From Idiomarina seosinensis (lineage in GTDB: Bacteria > Pseudomonadota > Gammaproteobacteria > Enterobacterales > Alteromonadaceae), in contig NZ_PIQF01000002.1 in assembly GCF_003987275.1 (NCBI RefSeq), positions 1 to 64,000 of the forward strand: a stretch of DNA of 64,000 bases, read 5' to 3'. Under the pieces are notes generated by a model. The model saw nothing but the letters and a program-made list of their open reading frames with translations. It did not search any database and had not been told where the DNA came from. A program made the position numbers and the translations under genes. The stretch's first letter is position 1; each line of letters opens with the position of its first letter. Shown here piece after piece: positions 1-8,800 of the stretch.

Positions 1-3000
1 TGGCATCCGTGATGACAACCGTTACCGTTGCACCCTCTTCATCCGAGGTTCCACTGATACTTGGCGTCGCGTCACTCCCGCTTTCTGTATTAACCGTTAG
101 CGTCGGTGCGGTGGTATCTAATTCTGTTGTGCTTGTCACCGTACCCTGGTTACCTGAGCTATCCGTGACGGTCATGGTCACGGTTAACGTGCCATCGTTA
201 AGACCTGCTAATGATTGACCGTTGATAGTAATATTGCCGTTCGCATCAACATTGATCGCTGTACCCGCTACTGTGACCGTATTACCATCTTCGTCAGTAA
301 TGACGATACTGTCGACCGTGGCATCCTCTTCAACCGCACCCGTCAGTTCAACACCCGTACTTTCAGCCGCGTTGATAAGAGCGTCTGCAAAACCAATGCT
401 GTTGCCATCGCCGGACTCGTCGCCGGGGGCGGTGGTGTCTAATACTGATTCTGTTGAGTTGGATACTGTATTTTCATTATTGTCAATTGCACTGACGTTC
501 ACCGTAATATCTCCGTCTGTCAGACTCGAGATATCCACACCTTCTATGCTGTAGTTGCCATTGCCGTCGACCGTCGCGGTTACTGTAACCGCAGGCGTTG
601 CTTCATCGTTATCATTGATAGTAACCGTAACTATGCTGTCCGGCTCGACATCGTTGGTTGAACCGCTGATGTCGATAGTACCGTCAGTTACCGCGCTGCT
701 GACGGTGATACTCCCGGCGATATTGTCTAATTCAATCGAATCTATTCCAGTAACGGTGTTGCCGTTGTTATCAATTGTCGTTGCTTTCAGTGTTAACTCA
801 CCATCCGCTAACGTTGAGATATCGACGCTAGGTAAGCTGTATGTGCCATTCGCGGAGACTTCAGTAGTTACAGTTAGGGAAACACCAAATTGGTCGGTTA
901 TGGTAATCGTAACCTCTTCACCTTCTGCTACGTCTTGAGTGTTCCCAAATACGAATAGATCTCCTTGGTTGTTAACATACCCATCGACATTCACCCTGCC
1001 ATTGACAAGATCAAGTGTGATGTTGTCGGTATCCGTTACTTCATTATCGTTCCGGTCCTGGCCTACAACCGACACACTAACGCTACCATCCGTCAAAGAC
1101 GAAATATCAATATTATTGAGTTCGTAAGAGCCATCTGCATCAATATTCGTATATACGGTAATAGTAACGCCGGCTGAATCAGTAATATTGATTTCAACTT
1201 CTGTGCCTGGGGTTAGATCTTCAGAAGAACCAATAATATTGAGTTGCTTAGCCGCCTTATTAACAAATCCATCTATAGAAATTTCGCCTTCGACAAGATC
1301 TAAAGTCACTGAATCGTTGGCATCTAGATCATTGCCGTTGTTGTCACTTGCGGTTGCTTGGATAGTCAGCGGACCATCGACTAAATCGTCAACTTCTGTA
1401 TCAACGCTATAGGTTCCATCTGCTGCTACGGTTGCGGTGATAGTTACCTCGTTACCGTCCTGGTCGGTAATGCTGATGTTGACCGTATCGTTTTCTTCTA
1501 AATCAGCAGAAGTACCTGTCAGTGTTAAGGTTGAACCGTCCAGCTCGCCAGCATCCTGGTCGGTAATAGTGATGTTGACCGTGTCACCTTCTTCGAGATC
1601 CTGGGTCGTACCAGAGACAGCTAAGGTCGAGCCGTCCAGCTCGCCGGATACGGTTAATGCCCCTTCGACAACATCCAGCACAACGGAATCATTAGCAGAC
1701 AGATCATTGCCGTTGTTGTCACTTGCGGTTGCTACGATAGTCAGCGGACCATCGACTAAACCTGAAACATCTTCGGTGATTGTATAAGAACCATCCGCTG
1801 CAACAGTGGCAGTCGTCGTAACGATATTGCCATCCTGGTCAGTAATGGTGATGTTAACCGTATCACCTTCTTCGAGATCCTGGGTTGTACCAGAGACAGC
1901 TAAGGTCGAGCCGTCCAGCTCGCCAGAAACGGTCAATGCACCATCGACAAGATCTAAAGTCACTGAATCGTCGGCGGCTAAATCATTGCCATTATTGTCC
2001 GTCGCCGTTGCATCAATCGTTAGCGGGCCATCAACAAGTCCGGTTACATCGGCGTCAATGGTGTAGGAACCATCCGCTGCAACCGTTGCGGTGGTAGTGA
2101 CGGTGTTTCCGTCCTGGTCGGTAATGGTGATGTTGACCGTGTCGCCAGATTCAACATCGGCAGTGAGTCCGGAAATCGACAATGTCTCTCCGTTTAACTC
2201 TCCACTCACCGTTAATTCGCCTTGGACAGCATCCAACATTTCGATGTCTGTTGCCGTTAACGTATTACCGCTATTATCTTGAGTCGCCGCACTAATAGAT
2301 AGTATGCCATCGGCAAGTGAGCTGATATCGACACCCGTGGTATTGTACGAGCCATCAGCGTTTACTGTGGCTGTAACTGTGACGGAGACACCGCTTTGAT
2401 CGGTAATGGTTAACGTAACCGTTGATCCTTCAGCCACATCCTCAGTGTTGCCGGAAATTGACATCGTTGCTGAGGCATTATCAATAACACCATCAACTGT
2501 TACATTGCCATTGATGGCATCCAGCGCCTCGATATCAGTATCTGTTACCGTTTCATCATTGTTGTCTACCGTACTTGCTTCAATGATCAGATTACCATCG
2601 GTTAGTCCACTAACGTCGACATTATCAAGGTTATAACTGCCATCCGCAGCGACAGTCGCTGTTACCGTTATAACCTGACTGTTTTGGTCTGTAATCGTTA
2701 GGGTCACTGTTGCACCCTCCGCCACATCAGTCGTACTGCCGCTGATGTCGACGGTTGAATCACCATTATTGACTATTGCATCGACACTAATGGACCCTGA
2801 AACAGCATCAAGCACAACCGCGTCATCTGCCGATACACTATCGCCATTGAAATCAACTCCAGTAGCTTCTACGGTAATGGTGCCATCAGTTAGCTGACCA
2901 TTATTTTGAATCTGAGTTGAGTAGGAGCCGTCGGCCTGAATAGCAACATTGACTGTTACTTGATTACCGTTGCTGTCGGTCAAAATTAGCGTGACGTTAC

Positions 3001-3574
3001 TTCCCGGCACCAAATTAGTGGTTTGCCCAGTCACTATAACTGAGTCGTCGACCACTTGAGCTGTAACAGTTATCGCACCGGTATCGTCAGTTTGGTTCGC
3101 AGTAGACCGTTGCTGGGTATCGTCTGGGAGAATAGTATTTTCTACGGTAATGGGGTTGAATCCAATAGGCGTGTCATAAACTTCCTCAACTATCCGAGAC
3201 AGTCGAATAAAGTCATTTCCTGCGGTATCAAAGCCGCCTTCTATGCCAGCGGCTGTTTCTTCGAACTGATCCAGTAAGTCTGTGTCGTCTTGCTCTAAAA
3301 GGCTTAGAACATCTTCTGCGGATTGCTCGGACGTTTCCGAACCAGTTCGGCTTGGTGGGTCTTGATTGTCCTGCTCGTTGTTTAGAGCGAGGGAGGTGTT
3401 TTCTGTAACAAGTAACTCATCACCATTTTCATAGGTAATTGTTGCCTGAGCACCATTTTCGGTGACCAGGGTATCGCCTAGGTTCAGTTCGTCGCCAGGT
3501 TGCAGAGGCTCAACCTCACCGTTACTGCGCTGAACATAGGCAGTGCCTACTACTGAAACAACCGTTGCAATCAT
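1..3574 (-). CDS. Giant LapA/Bap-type surface adhesin, N-terminal part (3' end outside window)
   Basis: The frame is open from the ATG at 3574 to the window edge (1,191 codons, no stop), so the gene is incomplete. Residues 1-65 resemble the retention module of LapA-type biofilm adhesins (starts MIATVVSVVGTAYVQ, then GDTLVTENGAQA). An acidic linker follows with TAAG at residues 107-110, the signature cut by LapG-type periplasmic proteases. From about residue 175 there are roughly ten Ig-like repeats of about 93 residues with the motifs ITDQDGN, ADGSYT and DNNGN. By family knowledge such proteins are exported by a type I system, held in the outer membrane by the retention module, and released when LapG cuts. 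No lapD, lapG or type I exporter gene is in the window. AGGG lies about 8 bases before the ATG, and TTGACC/TAATAT with a short 15-base spacer (3605-3631) is a possible promoter. Confidence 0.88.
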   Translation of the reverse strand, partial: MIATVVSVVGTAYVQRSNGEVEPLQPGDELNLGDTLVTENGAQATITYENGDELLVTENTSLALNNEQDNQDPPSRTGSETSEQSAEDVLSLLEQDDTDLLDQFEETAAGIEGGFDTAGNDFIRLSRIVEEVYDTPIGFNPITVENTILPDDTQQRSTANQTDDTGAITVTAQVVDDSVIVTGQTTNLVPGSNVTLILTDSNGNQVTVNVAIQADGSYSTQIQNNGQLTDGTITVEATGVDFNGDSVSADDAVVLDAVSGSISVDAIVNNGDSTVDISGSTTDVAEGATVTLTITDQNSQVITVTATVAADGSYNLDNVDVSGLTDGNLIIEASTVDNNDETVTDTDIEALDAINGNVTVDGVIDNASATMSISGNTEDVAEGSTVTLTITDQSGVSVTVTATVNADGSYNTTGVDISSLADGILSISAATQDNSGNTLTATDIEMLDAVQGELTVSGELNGETLSISGLTADVESGDTVNITITDQDGNTVTTTATVAADGSYTIDADVTGLVDGPLTIDATATDNNGNDLAADDSVTLDLVDGALTVSGELDGSTLAVSGTTQDLEEGDTVNITITDQDGNIVTTTATVAADGSYTITEDVSGLVDGPLTIVATASDNNGNDLSANDSVVLDVVEGALTVSGELDGSTLAVSGTTQDLEEGDTVNITITDQDAGELDGSTLTLTGTSADLEENDTVNISITDQDGNEVTITATVAADGTYSVDTEVDDLVDGPLTIQATASDNNGNDLDANDSVTLDLVEGEISIDGFVNKAAKQLNIIGSSEDLTPGTEVEINITDSAGVTITVYTNIDADGSYELNNIDISSLTDGSVSVSVVGQDRNDNEVTDTDNITLDLVNGRVNVDGYVNNQGDLFVFGNTQDVAEGEEVTITITDQFGVSLTVTTEVSANGTYSLPSVDISTLADGELTLKATTIDNNGNTVTGIDSIELDNIAGSITVSSAVTDGTIDISGSTNDVEPDSIVTVTINDNDEATPAVTVTATVDGNGNYSIEGVDISSLTDGDITVNVSAIDNNENTVSNSTESVLDTTAPGDESGDGNSIGFADALINAAESTGVELTGAVEEDATVDSIVITDEDGNTVTVAGTAINVDANGNITINGQSLAGLNDGTLTVTMTVTDSSGNQGTVTSTTELDTTAPTLTVNTESGSDATPSISGTSDEEGATVTVVITDA
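1459..2140 (-). repeat. Near-identical adhesin repeat units, one truncated
   Basis: The segment that reads ITDQD on the minus strand recurs at about 2113, 1834, 1555 and 1459. The first two intervals are exactly 279 bases (93 codons); the last is only 96 bases (32 codons). All stay in the adhesin frame. The truncated unit jumps from ITDQD directly to AGELDGSTL, which looks like an in-frame recombination between two GELDGSTL segments. Confidence 0.8.
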
Positions 3575-3694
3575 AACTTGACCCTAATTTCGACAAAAAT
3601 ACTGATATTAGAGTATCTTTTCTCAGGTCAATTAGTATTGTACGGAAGTCCAGTTTTTAGCTTTTAGCGTTAACTAACGCCGTAACGCCCGCCC

Positions 3695-6600
3695 CTAAAA
3701 CCGAGTGCGAGCGTTGCGGAAGAGGCGCATCCACGGGCTGTCTTCGCTCCACTCGTCTGGGTGCCAGCTGTTGGCGACGGTGCGGAAGACGCGTTCCGGG
3801 TGCGGCATCATTGCGGTGAAGCGGCCGTCGTCGTTGGTGACTGCGGTGATACCGTTGGGGCTGCCGTTTGGATTGCATGGGTAGCTTTCGGTGACTTCGC
3901 CCCAGTTATTGATATAACGCAGTGCCACTTGTCCGGCATTTTCTAAGCGACTTTGCTGAGCCGGATGCTGAAACTCGGCGCGGCCTTCGCCGTGCGATAC
4001 GGCGATTGGCATGCGTGAGCCGGCCATGCCGCTAAAGAACGCAGAATTGGATTCTGGTACTTCGACCAGGCTAAAGCGCGCTTCAAACCGCTCGCTGCGG
4101 TTGGTCACAAACCGTGGCCAGTGTTCGGTGCCCGGAATTAACTCTTTTAACGCGGTGAGCATTTGGCAGCCGTTACAGACGCCAAGCGCCAGCGTGTCGT
4201 TGCGGTCGAAGAAGCGTTGGAACTGCTCTCGGGCGCGCTGATTAAACAGAATCGACTTAGCCCAGCCCTCACCGGCGCCTAATACGTCGCCGTAGGAGAA
4301 ACCACCACAGGCGGCCAGTGCCTGCATATCGTTCAGTTCAACACGGCCGGCAAGAATATCACTCATGTGCACGTCGATGGCTTCGAATCCTGCCCGATCC
4401 CAGGCAGCGGCCATCTCGTAATGAGAGTTGACGCCCTGCTCGCGCAGAATGGCGACTTTCGGTGCTACGCCTTTGCTGATGTAAGGCGCTGCCACGTCTT
4501 CGTTAAGATCGAAGGTTAAATCGGCTTGCAGCCCCGGGTTATCGGCGCGCTGTTTAAGTTTGAACTCTTCGTCGGCGGATACTGGGTTGTCACGCAAGCG
4601 CTGCATTTGATGGGTGGTTTCGGCCCATAATGTGCGGAAGTGAGTGCGTGAACCAGTAAGTACTTGCTTACCGTTTAAGCTAAAGCTTAACTCGTCTTTT
4701 TCTGTCGGCTGACCGATGTTATGGACGATATTGCCAAGTCCGGCTTCTTGATACGCGTTAGTCACATGCTCCAGCTGCTCGTCGGTTATTTGTAATACCG
4801 CGCCGAGTTCTTCGGAGAACAGACCAGCAAGTGCGTCACCACCAACTTTATCCAATGTAACCTCTGCCCCGCAATGACCGGCGAAGGCCATTTCGGCGAC
4901 GGTGGTGAATAAGCCGCCGTCGGAGCGATCGTGATAGGCGACAATGCGACCCTCGGCGATCAGCCGCTGGGTGGTTTCGAAGAACGCTTTAAATTGTGCG
5001 GCATCGTCCAGGTCTGGTGTTTCGGTACCGAACTGCTGGAACACCTGCGCCAGCGACGATGCGCCTAACCGGTTTTTACCGTTACCTAGATCCACCAGCA
5101 GTAGTTGCGTACTTCCCTTATCAAGGCGTAGCTGCGGGGTTAAGGTGTTGCGGATGTCATTGACCCGGGCAAACGAGGTGATCACCAGCGACATGGGAGC
5201 GGTTACTGCTTTGTCTTCGCCGTCATCCTGCCACTGAGTTTTCATCGACATTGAATCTTTGCCGACCGGAATGGTAATACCCAGCGCCGGGCAGAGCTCT
5301 TCGCCAACCGCTTTAACGGCCTCGTACAAGCCCGCGTCTTCACCCGGGTGACCGGCAGCAGCCATCCAGTTAGCCGACATTTTAATACGCTTAAGTTCGC
5401 CAACATCGGCGGCGGCCAGGTTAGTCAGTGCTTCACCTACGGCCATCCGCGCGGATGCGCCATAGTTTAATAATGCCAATGGCGTGCGTTCGCCCATGGC
5501 CATCGCTTCGCCGTGATAGGTGTCGTAGCTCTGTGCGGTAACTGCAACATCTGCCACCGGGATCTGCCACGGGCCAACCATCTGATCGCGATTGACCAAG
5601 CCGGTTACCGAACGGTCGCCAATGGTAATTAAGAAGGTTTTTTCGGCGATGCTCGGCAAGCGCATTAAACGCTCAGCCGCTTCCATAGCATCAACGCCGG
5701 CAAAATTGATTGCTTCGCCCTCAGCTTTTTTGCTCTGCACGTCACGATGCATTTTCGGTGGTTTACCCAGCAGCACATCCAACGGCATATCGATTGGCTG
5801 ATTACTGAACTTCGCATCGTTCAGCAATATCGTCAGCTCTTCTGTCGCCTCGCCGATAACCGCGTACTCGGCGCGTTCGCGGGCACAGATTTGTTCAAAA
5901 GTTTGCAGATTTTCCGGCGCAATCGCCATCACGTAACGTTCTTGCGATTCGTTACACCAGATTTCCAGCGGGGTCATGCCCGGTTCGTCGTTTGGAATGT
6001 CGCGCAGCTCAAAGCGACCACCACGGCCGCCATCACCGACTAGTTCCGGCATCGCGTTGGACAAACCACCGGCACCGACGTCGTGAATAAAGGCAATCGG
6101 ATTATCAGCACCAAGCTGCCAGCAGCGGTCGATAACTTCCTGACAGCGACGCTCCATTTCCGGGTTATCCCGCTGCACCGAGGCAAAATCCAGATCTTCA
6201 GCAGACTCACCGCTGGCCATGGATGAAGCGGCACTGCCGCCAAGACCAATGTTCATTGCCGGTCCGCCCAGTACCACAAGTTTGGCGCCGACCGGGATAT
6301 CACTTTTTTGCACATGGGCTTCGCGGATATTACCTAAGCCACCGGCAATCATAATGGGTTTGTGATAACCGCGCATTTCGCGGCCATTGTGACTGTTCAC
6401 GGTTTGTTCAAAGGTACGGAAATAACCGGTCAGGGCCGGACGACCAAACTCGTTGTTAAACGCAGCGCCACCTAAGGGTCCGTCGAGCATGATGTCGAGT
6501 GCGGTCACAATGCGTGATGGTTTGCCGTAGTTTTCTTCCCACGGCTGTTTGAAGCCCGGGATATTCAGGTTAGACACGCTGAAGCCAACAAGACCTGCTT

Positions 6601-7690
6601 TAGGCTTAGAACCAACACCGGTTGCACCTTCGTCACGAATTTCGCCGCCGGAGCCGGTTGCAGCCCCGGGATACGGGGAGATCGCCGTCGGATGGTTGTG
6701 CGTCTCGACTTTCATCAGGATGTGGATGGGTTCATGACTATAAGAGTAGGTGTAGGCTCCGCCTTCGGCTTCGCGGTTTGGGCCCTGCGGGCGGTCTGGG
6801 CTCGCGCTTTGCGCTTGCGGTTTGGGGGCTACGCCCGGTACAGGTGCGGGATAAAAACGGCCGGCGTCGAAGCCTTCCATAACCGCAGCGTTGTCTTTGT
6901 AGGCCGACAACACATAGTCCGGCGTGGTTTCGTAGGTGTTTTTGATCATCTTAAACAGCGATTTTGGCTGTTTTTCGCCGTCGATGGTCCAGTCGGCGTT
7001 AAAGATTTTATGCCGGCAATGCTCTGAGTTGGCCTGCGCAAACATGTAAAGCTCGATGTCGTTGGGGTTGCGATCCAGCTTGTTAAAATTCTCGACCAGA
7101 TAGTCAATTTCATCATCGGCTAGCGCCAGACCGAGTTTGATATTGGCGTCGGCCAGTGCGGCGCGCCCACCGGCGAGGATATCGACACTGGATAATGGCT
7201 TCGGCTGATGCTTTTCAAACAGCTTTTCCGCGTCGGCCTGGTGATACAACACGCTCTCGGTCATGCGGTCGTGCAATAGCGCGGCGGCTTGTTTTAATTC
7301 GTCACCGGATAAATCACCCTGCAGCGAGTAGGCAATACCACGCTCGATGCGGTGCACGTTGGTGAGATCGCAGTTATGAGCAATATCGGTGGCTTTCGAT
7401 GCCCACGGGCTGATAGTACCCAAGCGCGGGGTAACCAGGATGTAGCGTGCGTCCTCGGTGGAGGATTCAGGCGCATCGGATTTTGCGTCCCCAGCAGTTG
7501 AATCGGGCCCATAAGTCAGCAACTTCTCGAGCACCTGGCGTTGTTGGTCAGAAAGTGGCGAATGCAAATCGACAAAGTGCCGGTATTCGGCGCTGAGCCC
7601 TTTAACGGGTATCCCCGCTTGCTTGAGTTGCTCTAACTTTTTAGTCGTTTTAAAGGCTGATAAAGCCGGTGCGCCACGAAAAATTTCCAC
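3695..7690 (-). CDS. purL: Phosphoribosylformylglycinamidine synthase (FGAM synthase), large single-chain form
   Basis: Purine biosynthesis: converts FGAR plus glutamine and ATP to FGAM. The protein is collinear with E. coli PurL: N-terminal domain starting [13 protein letters not shown], two AIRS-type synthetase halves ([13 protein letters not shown] near residue 325; [11 protein letters not shown]), and a C-terminal class I glutaminase with Cys in GVCNGCQML and the His of PHPERVF. The frame opens at TTG 7705, but homology starts at GTG 7690, with GGAG nine bases upstream, so GTG 7690 is chosen (1,331 residues; E. coli 1,295). The excess is mainly about 27 residues at 283-312, between GRFY and HEPIHILMK, encoded by a GC-rich repeat copy (see 6757-6845). 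Confidence 0.97.
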   Translation of the reverse strand: MEIFRGAPALSAFKTTKKLEQLKQAGIPVKGLSAEYRHFVDLHSPLSDQQRQVLEKLLTYGPDSTAGDAKSDAPESSTEDARYILVTPRLGTISPWASKATDIAHNCDLTNVHRIERGIAYSLQGDLSGDELKQAAALLHDRMTESVLYHQADAEKLFEKHQPKPLSSVDILAGGRAALADANIKLGLALADDEIDYLVENFNKLDRNPNDIELYMFAQANSEHCRHKIFNADWTIDGEKQPKSLFKMIKNTYETTPDYVLSAYKDNAAVMEGFDAGRFYPAPVPGVAPKPQAQSASPDRPQGPNREAEGGAYTYSYSHEPIHILMKVETHNHPTAISPYPGAATGSGGEIRDEGATGVGSKPKAGLVGFSVSNLNIPGFKQPWEENYGKPSRIVTALDIMLDGPLGGAAFNNEFGRPALTGYFRTFEQTVNSHNGREMRGYHKPIMIAGGLGNIREAHVQKSDIPVGAKLVVLGGPAMNIGLGGSAASSMASGESAEDLDFASVQRDNPEMERRCQEVIDRCWQLGADNPIAFIHDVGAGGLSNAMPELVGDGGRGGRFELRDIPNDEPGMTPLEIWCNESQERYVMAIAPENLQTFEQICARERAEYAVIGEATEELTILLNDAKFSNQPIDMPLDVLLGKPPKMHRDVQSKKAEGEAINFAGVDAMEAAERLMRLPSIAEKTFLITIGDRSVTGLVNRDQMVGPWQIPVADVAVTAQSYDTYHGEAMAMGERTPLALLNYGASARMAVGEALTNLAAADVGELKRIKMSANWMAAAGHPGEDAGLYEAVKAVGEELCPALGITIPVGKDSMSMKTQWQDDGEDKAVTAPMSLVITSFARVNDIRNTLTPQLRLDKGSTQLLLVDLGNGKNRLGASSLAQVFQQFGTETPDLDDAAQFKAFFETTQRLIAEGRIVAYHDRSDGGLFTTVAEMAFAGHCGAEVTLDKVGGDALAGLFSEELGAVLQITDEQLEHVTNAYQEAGLGNIVHNIGQPTEKDELSFSLNGKQVLTGSRTHFRTLWAETTHQMQRLRDNPVSADEEFKLKQRADNPGLQADLTFDLNEDVAAPYISKGVAPKVAILREQGVNSHYEMAAAWDRAGFEAIDVHMSDILAGRVELNDMQALAACGGFSYGDVLGAGEGWAKSILFNQRAREQFQRFFDRNDTLALGVCNGCQMLTALKELIPGTEHWPRFVTNRSERFEARFSLVEVPESNSAFFSGMAGSRMPIAVSHGEGRAEFQHPAQQSRLENAGQVALRYINNWGEVTESYPCNPNGSPNGITAVTNDDGRFTAMMPHPERVFRTVANSWHPDEWSEDSPWMRLFRNARTRF
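6757..6845 (-). repeat. GC-rich repeat copy inside the purL coding sequence
   Basis: This stretch of purL carries the same mini-hairpin units (GCCTTCGGC, GGCTTCGCGGTTTGGG, GGGCCCTGCGGGC) as the intergenic arrays. Bases 6757-6783 are the exact reverse complement of 8005-8031 (27 of 27) in the purL-rfaH intergenic array. In the purL frame it encodes a Pro/Gln/Arg-rich segment ([17 protein letters not shown], then PNREAEGGA). E. coli PurL has only about 12 residues between the flanking conserved blocks, against 39 here. Confidence 0.85.
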
Positions 7691-7767
7691 GTTCCTGATC
7701 TCCAACGCTCGGGGGGATTTTTGCGTGCGAAGTATACAGTAAAGCTCGTGCTAATGGAATATGGCTA

Positions 7768-8036
7768 GCTGCGCCTTCGGCGGGGGTAGGCTCGCTTCGC
7801 TCGCGGGATGGGACCTTCGGTCGGTTTGGGCGCTTCGCGCGGTGTGGGCTTGCCTTCGGCTTCGCGGTGTGGGTTCGCTTCGCTCACGTAAAACACGAGC
7901 GCAGCGAGTCTACCCCGGCCGCAGGCCCCACACCGCGCGAAGCGCCCAAACCGCGAAGCCGAAGGCGAGCCCAAACCGACCGGAAGTCCCATCCCGCGCG
8001 AAGCGCCCAAACCGCGAAGCCGAAGGCGGAGTCTAA
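7768..8036. repeat. GC-rich mini-hairpin array between rfaH and purL
   Basis: The 342-base gap between rfaH and purL is filled mostly by this array. The left half has GCCTTCGGC, GCTCGCTTCGCTCGCG and GCTTCGCG separated by GGTTTGGG or GGTGTGGG. The right half has the complementary units (CCCAAACCGCGAAGC), so the whole can fold as a long imperfect inverted repeat with its turn near 7890-7912. The array begins directly at the TAG stop of rfaH. Apparent reading frames through it are low-complexity Arg/Pro/Ala and are not called as genes. Confidence 0.85.
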
Positions 8037-8518
8037 ATAGAAAGGTCGTTGTAGCTAAAGTGGGCGGTGATTTCTTTTTGCATCCATTCGAGCATGACGA
8101 AGCAGCGGGATTCACCGTCCAGTTTTACAACTTTGGCCAGGAAGCCTTTGAACGGGCCGGTTTTTATTTCCACTTCATCGCCAATACTGGGGGCTTGATC
8201 TTCTTCGTGGTTATCCAAGTTCTTCAGTTGCTGAATAAAACTGTCGGGGATTTGCGGGATGTTGTCGCCAAAGCGCACGACCGAGGCTATGCCGTAAGTA
8301 CTGCGTAATTTATAAAACTGCTCGATTAGATTGTCGGGGTGCACAAATACATACCCCGGAAACATGGGTTCGACCACTTTTTTGCGACTGCCACGGCGGA
8401 TCTTTTCGACCACAAGTTGCGGGCAATAGCCCTCAAAGCCCTGGTTTTCAAGGTTTTGAACGGCTCTAACTTCCTGTTTGGGCTTGGTTTTTAGTACGTA
8501 CCAGGCATTAGCTTCCAT
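8033..8518 (-). CDS. rfaH: Transcription antitermination factor RfaH
   Basis: A 161-residue NusG-family specialised elongation factor. The N-terminal NGN domain begins with AWYVLKTKPKQEVRA and has the VEPMFPGYVFV core. The C-terminal KOW-type domain includes GDEVEIKTGPFKGFLAKVVKL. RfaH rather than NusG is favoured by the length, the PQLVVEKIRRGSRKKVVEPMFPGY region and the isolated location. Family members load at ops sites and suppress pausing in long envelope and polysaccharide operons. The start has GGAG about 11 bases upstream. The stop TAG abuts the GC-rich array. Confidence 0.9.
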   Translation of the reverse strand: MEANAWYVLKTKPKQEVRAVQNLENQGFEGYCPQLVVEKIRRGSRKKVVEPMFPGYVFVHPDNLIEQFYKLRSTYGIASVVRFGDNIPQIPDSFIQQLKNLDNHEEDQAPSIGDEVEIKTGPFKGFLAKVVKLDGESRCFVMLEWMQKEITAHFSYNDLSI

Positions 8519-8552
8519 TTAATGCGTTACTCCGTTTGGGTCCGAACTGTTA

Positions 8553-8574
8553 CTTGCGTCAAGGACGCAAGCTA
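8553..8574. repeat. TAG-linked palindrome between rfaH and the 44-residue gene
   Basis: CTTGCGTC (8553-8560), loop AAG, GACGCAAG (8564-8571), followed by CTAC. Read on the minus strand the palindrome directly follows the TAG stop of the small basic protein. Probable 3'-end hairpin (REP-like or weak terminator). Confidence 0.8.
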
Positions 8575-8706
8575 CTCGCACTTGGCGGTGCCGTCCTTTT
8601 GCACTATGCGGAACCATTTTTCGCGGCGCTCGATGATGCGTTGTTTGCGTTTACGGACGACTGCTCGACGGCGAGCGTCATTGGCGGTTTTACGGATTCG
8701 ACGCAT
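8572..8706 (-). CDS. Small basic protein, 44 residues, unknown
   Basis: A short frame in the rfaH-mltF gap: MRRIRKTANDARRRAVVRKR, then KQRIIERREKWFRIVQKDG and a TAKCE end. TAGGAAACCGCT precedes the ATG, giving an AGGA Shine-Dalgarno with 7-8 base spacing. Over a third of residues are Arg or Lys; no signal peptide or membrane segment is visible. The composition suggests nucleic-acid binding, perhaps ribosome-associated, but I recognise no family. The TAG stop at 8572 is the outer end of a palindromic repeat. It is flanked on both sides by palindromes, so it may be an independently transcribed unit. Confidence 0.6.
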   Translation of the reverse strand: MRRIRKTANDARRRAVVRKRKQRIIERREKWFRIVQKDGTAKCE

Positions 8707-8748
8707 AGCGGTTTCCTATCTAGTGTGCCTAGTGTCATTGTGCCGTAG

Positions 8749-8800
8749 CTTGCGTCTTTGACGCAAGTCGAAATTATTGTCGCGTCAGGGACGCGACCTA
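8749..8800. repeat. Double palindrome between the 44-residue gene and mltF
   Basis: Two 19-base palindromes 11 bases apart: CTTGCGTC-TTT-GACGCAAG (8749-8767) and GTCGCGTC-AGG-GACGCGAC (8779-8797). The CTA at 8798-8800 is the TAG stop of mltF. The same paired arrangement recurs at 22946-22998. Confidence 0.85.

Noticed and set aside
9-3277. Several plus-strand frames of 60-127 codons across the adhesin
   Set aside because: They are antisense shadows of a 1,191-codon minus frame with strong domain features; the Thr/Val/Ser-rich composition is that of the reverse strand.
7765-8115. Minus frame of 116 codons over the purL-rfaH gap
   Set aside because: It is low-complexity Arg/Leu/Ala from the GC-rich array and overlaps rfaH; no ribosome site.
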